This document shows, one piece after another, positions 60,431 through 64,000 of a stretch of 64,000 bases of DNA. The notes under the pieces were generated by a model. It worked only from the letters and a program-made list of their open reading frames with translations, ran no database searches and had not been told where the DNA came from. Positions within the stretch are counted from its first letter, which is position 1. Each line of letters begins with the position of its first letter. The stretch is taken from positions 89,141,416 through 89,205,415 of the forward strand of contig CM057009.1 of NCBI GenBank assembly GCA_029891345.1, read 5' to 3'. The stretch comes from Dryococelus australis (taxonomy: Eukaryota > Arthropoda > Insecta > Phasmatodea > Phasmatidae). Position numbers and translations under genes: made by a program.

Positions 60431-60857
60431 TAATAAAGTCATTCTAATTTTTACACCCGGTTAATAATCACCGTTTATGCATAACATATGAACACGTATG
60501 CACATATATTTTTTTTAATTTTCCTATTACGTTCGGGATTTTCGCACGTATGAGTTGGCTTTAACGGAGTCGCCTGCTCCGAGCGATCGGTTTATCGATG
60601 AGTGTAGATACTCGTGACAGCGCTGCAGGCAACAGAAAAGTTCGACATGGCCGACGGAGGTAGAAGACAGAGAAGTACCTCTCTCTCACGCGCGCCGAGA
60701 AAAAAAAAGTTCCGAAGCTGTTATTCTGCTGGCTTTTTCATGTTCGCGCCGGGAATTGCTACTTTCTTGCCTTCGGCCGGCGACCGACTCCCAACTGATC
60801 GTAGTGGACCTGTGAATGTCCACTACGAACACTTGGCTTAGTAAATTTACACTTCTC
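60431..60857. other. GC-richer stretch with uncalled open frame
   Basis: An ATG at 60648 in a reasonable context ('gacatggcc') opens a frame to TAG 60839-60841 with a basic 'RAPRKKKF' segment. I do not recognise it and codon evidence is too short, so it stays uncalled. The surroundings are more GC-rich than average. Confidence 0.4.
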
Positions 60858-61482
60858 AGGCAGTGTCCGAATTCGCCTGAAGTACATACTTCTGCGTACC
60901 TGTCGCCGGAAGTGACGTCCGAATCGCAAGTGAAGTATGCAAGTGTACATGTAAACGAAGTTGTATAATTCTCGCATACTTGCGGAATATTTACCGCCAT
61001 TTTGAGAAGCAATTGGTAGGTTAAAATTGATTTCCGACTTAATTATCCGATTAAAATTTAATAGGGCAACATTACTACTTTGTAGACATACAATTTTGTA
61101 CTGAGTAAATCATTATCACAAGTTTCACCATAAAAAAGGCCTAAGCAATAAATTCGTATTAGGCCTATTTTCCTAACCTACAGAAGCTAAGATAAAAAAA
61201 AGAGTAATCAAAACTGCACTTACATAAAATAATGCAAGACAATAAATATTAATGTAAATCAAACTGAAAAATTATTTAGTACTTTATTTAACCCCTAAAA
61301 CCTTCGGCAATCATCATATTCTTACTCGGAATACATGAACATTAAAAGTGGTTAGCTGGCTAATAACTAGCACCGAAGCCAACAAGACTGCCTGTCCGAA
61401 TTCATAAAATTTGGTGCCAAGGGTAAGTGAAGTATGCAAGGATGCAAGTACGCAAGTATATACCTGAATTCGGACACGGCCT
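60858..61482. mobile_element. MITE with 'AGGC(A/C)GTGTCCGAATTC' ends, 625 bp
   Basis: The left end 'aggcagtgtccgaattc' and right end 'gaattcggacacggcct' are inverted repeats with one mismatch. Next to each end are several copies of 'gaagtatgcaag/cttgcatacttc'-like subterminal motifs. No coding capacity. The target duplication is unclear: the flanks are 'ctc' and 'cag'. Superfamily not assigned. Confidence 0.75.
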
Positions 61483-62514
61483 CAGTCTGTCAGTCCAAAC
61501 ATGTTGCACCTACAGGTTGCGAGTGCTGCCATCTTTGTTATGGGGTAAAACCACACAACGCTAAAGAAGAAAACAACTGTGGCTGCGGATAAGTATATTT
61601 TGTAATAATTAATGCTAACTTTAGAGCGAACTCAATGAATATATTTCAATATTTATAAACAAAAACATTTTAATTAAAATTTCTTGACATCACTATATTT
61701 CTATGTATTTTTGTAAATAGTTAATACCGCAGTATACTTATGCGAATTTACTTATGTATTTGAAAATAACACTTAGTACATAAACCCATCTGAACAGCTC
61801 TAGTGCCCGGTTGCACCAACATCTTTCCTGAGCCGAGATCGAATGATCCTACCTAGTTCCGAACCAGGATCCAGTTTGATCTTGGTTCCAATGTAAAAGT
61901 GTTGCGCCAACGAAATTTCATGATTCTGGATCTACGATTCGTCGATCTTGATTCCAAAGTGAGAGTTCGAGATTGTATATGATACAAGTTTTACTATTTG
62001 TTCGTAATATATGACATCATGGAAGTAGGCGTATATTTCACTATATATAGGACTATATGTGCGATGATTTATTTGTTATAAGTGAATTATTGTTGTACTA
62101 ATTTTACTGAATAATAGTCAAGTGTGTATAATGTTGTTTTAATTTCTCAAGAAAACAATCGAACGTAAATCTATCTGTTGGCGTATTTTCAAACTGCATT
62201 TGTCGACGATGGTTGCTGATCTCGGATCGAGATTTCAAACCGCCAATTTCAGCGGTTCGAAATGAACTTCATCTAGATCTCCAGTCCAGCGCTGATTTCG
62301 AATGATGGAACAGTGCAACAGTTTTCTGTGTCAATCTTAGATCCGTTCTCGGATAGAGCATAAATCTACTGCTAGATGGATGCGATGAGTGTGCTCGAGT
62401 TGACGTCTCGTACTGCAATAACTAGCACTGTGTCAATGAAATACACTGCTCAATAAAAGTTTTACAACATCGGGATTTCTAAGTTACTATTATAGACTGG
62501 AATTCACATTTTCT
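61483..62514. other. AT-rich stretch with a possible further MITE
   Basis: 61803-62330 begins 'gcccggttgcaccaac' and ends near 'cagtgcaacagt'. It is full of 'gatc'-centred motifs in both orientations ('gatcgaatgatcc', 'ggatctacgatt', 'ctcggatcgaga'). This suggests a MITE, but the terminal repeats match over only about 7 bases, so I do not call it as an element. Confidence 0.4.
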
Positions 62515-62745
62515 CTAGCGGCCGCCGGGGGCTGAACGGGGATTGCCCCGGCCGGGTCACTCCCGGATTTTCGAAAGTGGGAATCGTGCCGGACGATGCC
62601 GTTATCGGCGGGTTTTCTCAGGGATCTCCCGTTTCTCCGCCACTTCAATCCGACCCCGCTCAATATTCACTTCAATCAACCTCATCGGCTCTCAAGACCT
62701 CGTTGTTAAGAGTCGCCCAAATCTCTTCACTCACTCACTTTATAT
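62515..62745 (+). repeat. SINE family S1 copy
   Basis: Starts 'ctagcggccgccgggggctg', a decayed head. 'ggtcactcccggattttcg', 'gacgatgccgttatcggcgg', 'gttttctcagggatctcccg', 'caacctcatcggctctcaag' and 'gttgttaagag' follow, ending in 'cttcactcactcact'. Same order as 5005-5160 and inverted 18621-18873. Confidence 0.85.
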
Positions 62746-63029
62746 GCAATCAATTACAGGTTGTGCAAAACTTTCTTTTCAGTCATATACAATACATTAA
62801 TGAAAAAAGTCAATCTAGTGGGGCGTATCGCCTCTGACTACAGGATGCTCAATTTACATTGCATTGCAAAGTTTTAACTCATTCGCCAACCTCAGAATAT
62901 TAGTAACGTAGGTTAATTCGGTGCAATATTTGTATTGGTTATCTTACGTCCGTTTGTGAACTGAGATCACTGTATAAGTAGGGAAATGGGAATTGACGCA
63001 CAATGGGACCTGGTAGCACCGGAGCCAAG
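62746..63029. other. Unique stretch, nothing recognised
   Basis: No gene or repeat recognised. Confidence 0.5.
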
Positions 63030-64000
63030 GGAACCATCATGTTGTTACGTCACCATCCGCCATCTTGGACCCATATGAACTTACCTTGACCTTCGACCTT
63101 GATCTTTGACCTTCACCTTTGACCTTAAACATAAATACGAAAAAATTAATAGAATTTTAAAAATCAACAAAATTTAATTTTAATAATTGTTAAAGCATTA
63201 TTACAAATTTACTACTAAAATTATTTTCAAAGTATTAAAAAATACCTAAATTTACCAGAGGTTCCTCACCTCCCCTCATCCAAAAAATTAGTCAGCTGGC
63301 CTCCACACATCCAACCCATACTCATTCCGCCATCATGATAGGCGGCCACCATCTTGGTAGACATCACCCATCCGCCATATAAGTTGCCAACTACCATGAC
63401 CTTGAATGGATTTGAAAATAAAAACTCTAGAAAAAATACATAAAAGTCAACAAGCATAATAAATAATAGACTACTACTACCAGATTCGATGCAGACTACC
63501 TCGACCTTGACCCCATTACTTTGAATGACCTTGATAAAACTAGAGAAAAATCCATAAAAGTCAGCAAACATAATATAGTACATACTACTACCACCATTAT
63601 GATGCAGACTACCTTTACCATGACCGCATCGCCTTGAATAACCTTAAAAAAAAACTCGAGAATAATCTATTCGATGATGCAGAAGCTAGCCGAGATGATC
63701 CAACATTCACAGGAGATGCTGTCAAACAAAGCCTCTCAGCTGACCTCCCTACTGTTTATATTATACATGTATGCAGCCATATGTCATATTGAATTTGAAC
63801 CAATCGTGCAGCAATATTAATATATTGTGCAGACACCAATCCACCCAATTATACACAATATTTATGCCGATCCACCCAATCATTCACAAGCTTTACACCA
63901 ATATACCCAATCATTCTCAATCTTTATGCCACTCCCACCCAATCATTCACAATCATTACACCAATCCTCCTCAATCATCCTCAATCCTCATCAATCCTCG
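63030..64000 (+). repeat. Large repeat superfamily L1x, copy B, running off the window edge
   Basis: Opens 'tgttacgtcaccatccgcca' then 'ttaccttgaccttcgacctt'. From 63120 it is collinear with 39880-41100, including 'attagtcagctggcctccac', 'gcggccaccatcttggtaga' and about two to three ~113-bp units with 'acataaaagtcaacaagcat' and 'gactactactaccag'. The downstream flank has 'gagatgatccaac' and 'cagacaccaa'. The last 160 bases are short repeats of 'ccacccaatcattcacaa'. The 105-codon minus-strand frame here is a repeat artefact. Confidence 0.85.

Noticed and set aside
61803..62330. Additional MITE
   Set aside because: Internal motif symmetry is suggestive, but the terminal inverted repeat is only about 7 bases and there is no target duplication.

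Overview
This window is eukaryotic, AT-rich, and looks like intergenic or intronic DNA from a large arthropod genome. An insect is most likely, but I cannot name the species from sequence alone. The signs are: no densely packed genes; almost all long open frames fall inside repeats; tRNA-derived SINEs with Pol III A and B boxes; a Helitron with an insect-type helicase; a decayed Jockey/CR1-like LINE; Tc1/mariner transposase remnants; several MITE families; minisatellites; and AT/CA/CT microsatellites. I found no intact host gene, no rRNA and no functional tRNA. Every protein-coding signal I can identify belongs to a transposable element and is broken.

Layout, left half. 1-1960 is AT-rich with one 91-bp tandem duplication. 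1960-4400 is a degenerate array of ~250-290-bp units, split at a TA by a ~420-bp MITE. 5005-9102 is a nest of repeats: a SINE, two copies of a ~650-bp dispersed repeat, a long-TIR DNA transposon with a transposase remnant and a nested MITE, a second dispersed repeat and a further MITE copy. A PIF/Harbinger-like MITE sits at 11121-11690. A 60-bp minisatellite (13261-13561), a short MITE with a perfect 26-bp TIR (15408-15643) and an 83-bp minisatellite (15831-16245) follow. SINE copies cluster at 18621-20032. From 22531 to about 26130 there is an open frame with Cys-rich motifs, five near-identical 155-bp repeats, then the ruins of a LINE pol gene.

Layout, right half. 28735-29290, 39880-41100, 42200-44310 (inverted) and 63030-64000 are members of one large, internally tandem repeat superfamily. 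A 72-bp array (30001-30304), a ~1-kb element with TAA target duplications (31221-32217), a 10-bp minisatellite (32950-33080) and a GC-rich block (34170-35060) lie between. 47410-48356 is a multiply frameshifted Tc1-like transposase. 51490-52365 is an inverted duplication. 54986-56580 is a complete-ended Helitron carrying the C-terminal part of a PIF1-like helicase, with one in-frame stop and one frameshift. The end of the window holds further SINE and MITE copies.

The elements act as layered insertions, not as one functional locus. In three places a related repeat elsewhere in the window supplies a plausible 'empty site' for an insertion, so relative insertion order can be read. I found no clear evidence of a novel multi-gene system. 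The most informative items are the Helitron, the LINE with its homogeneous internal array, and the nested insertions.
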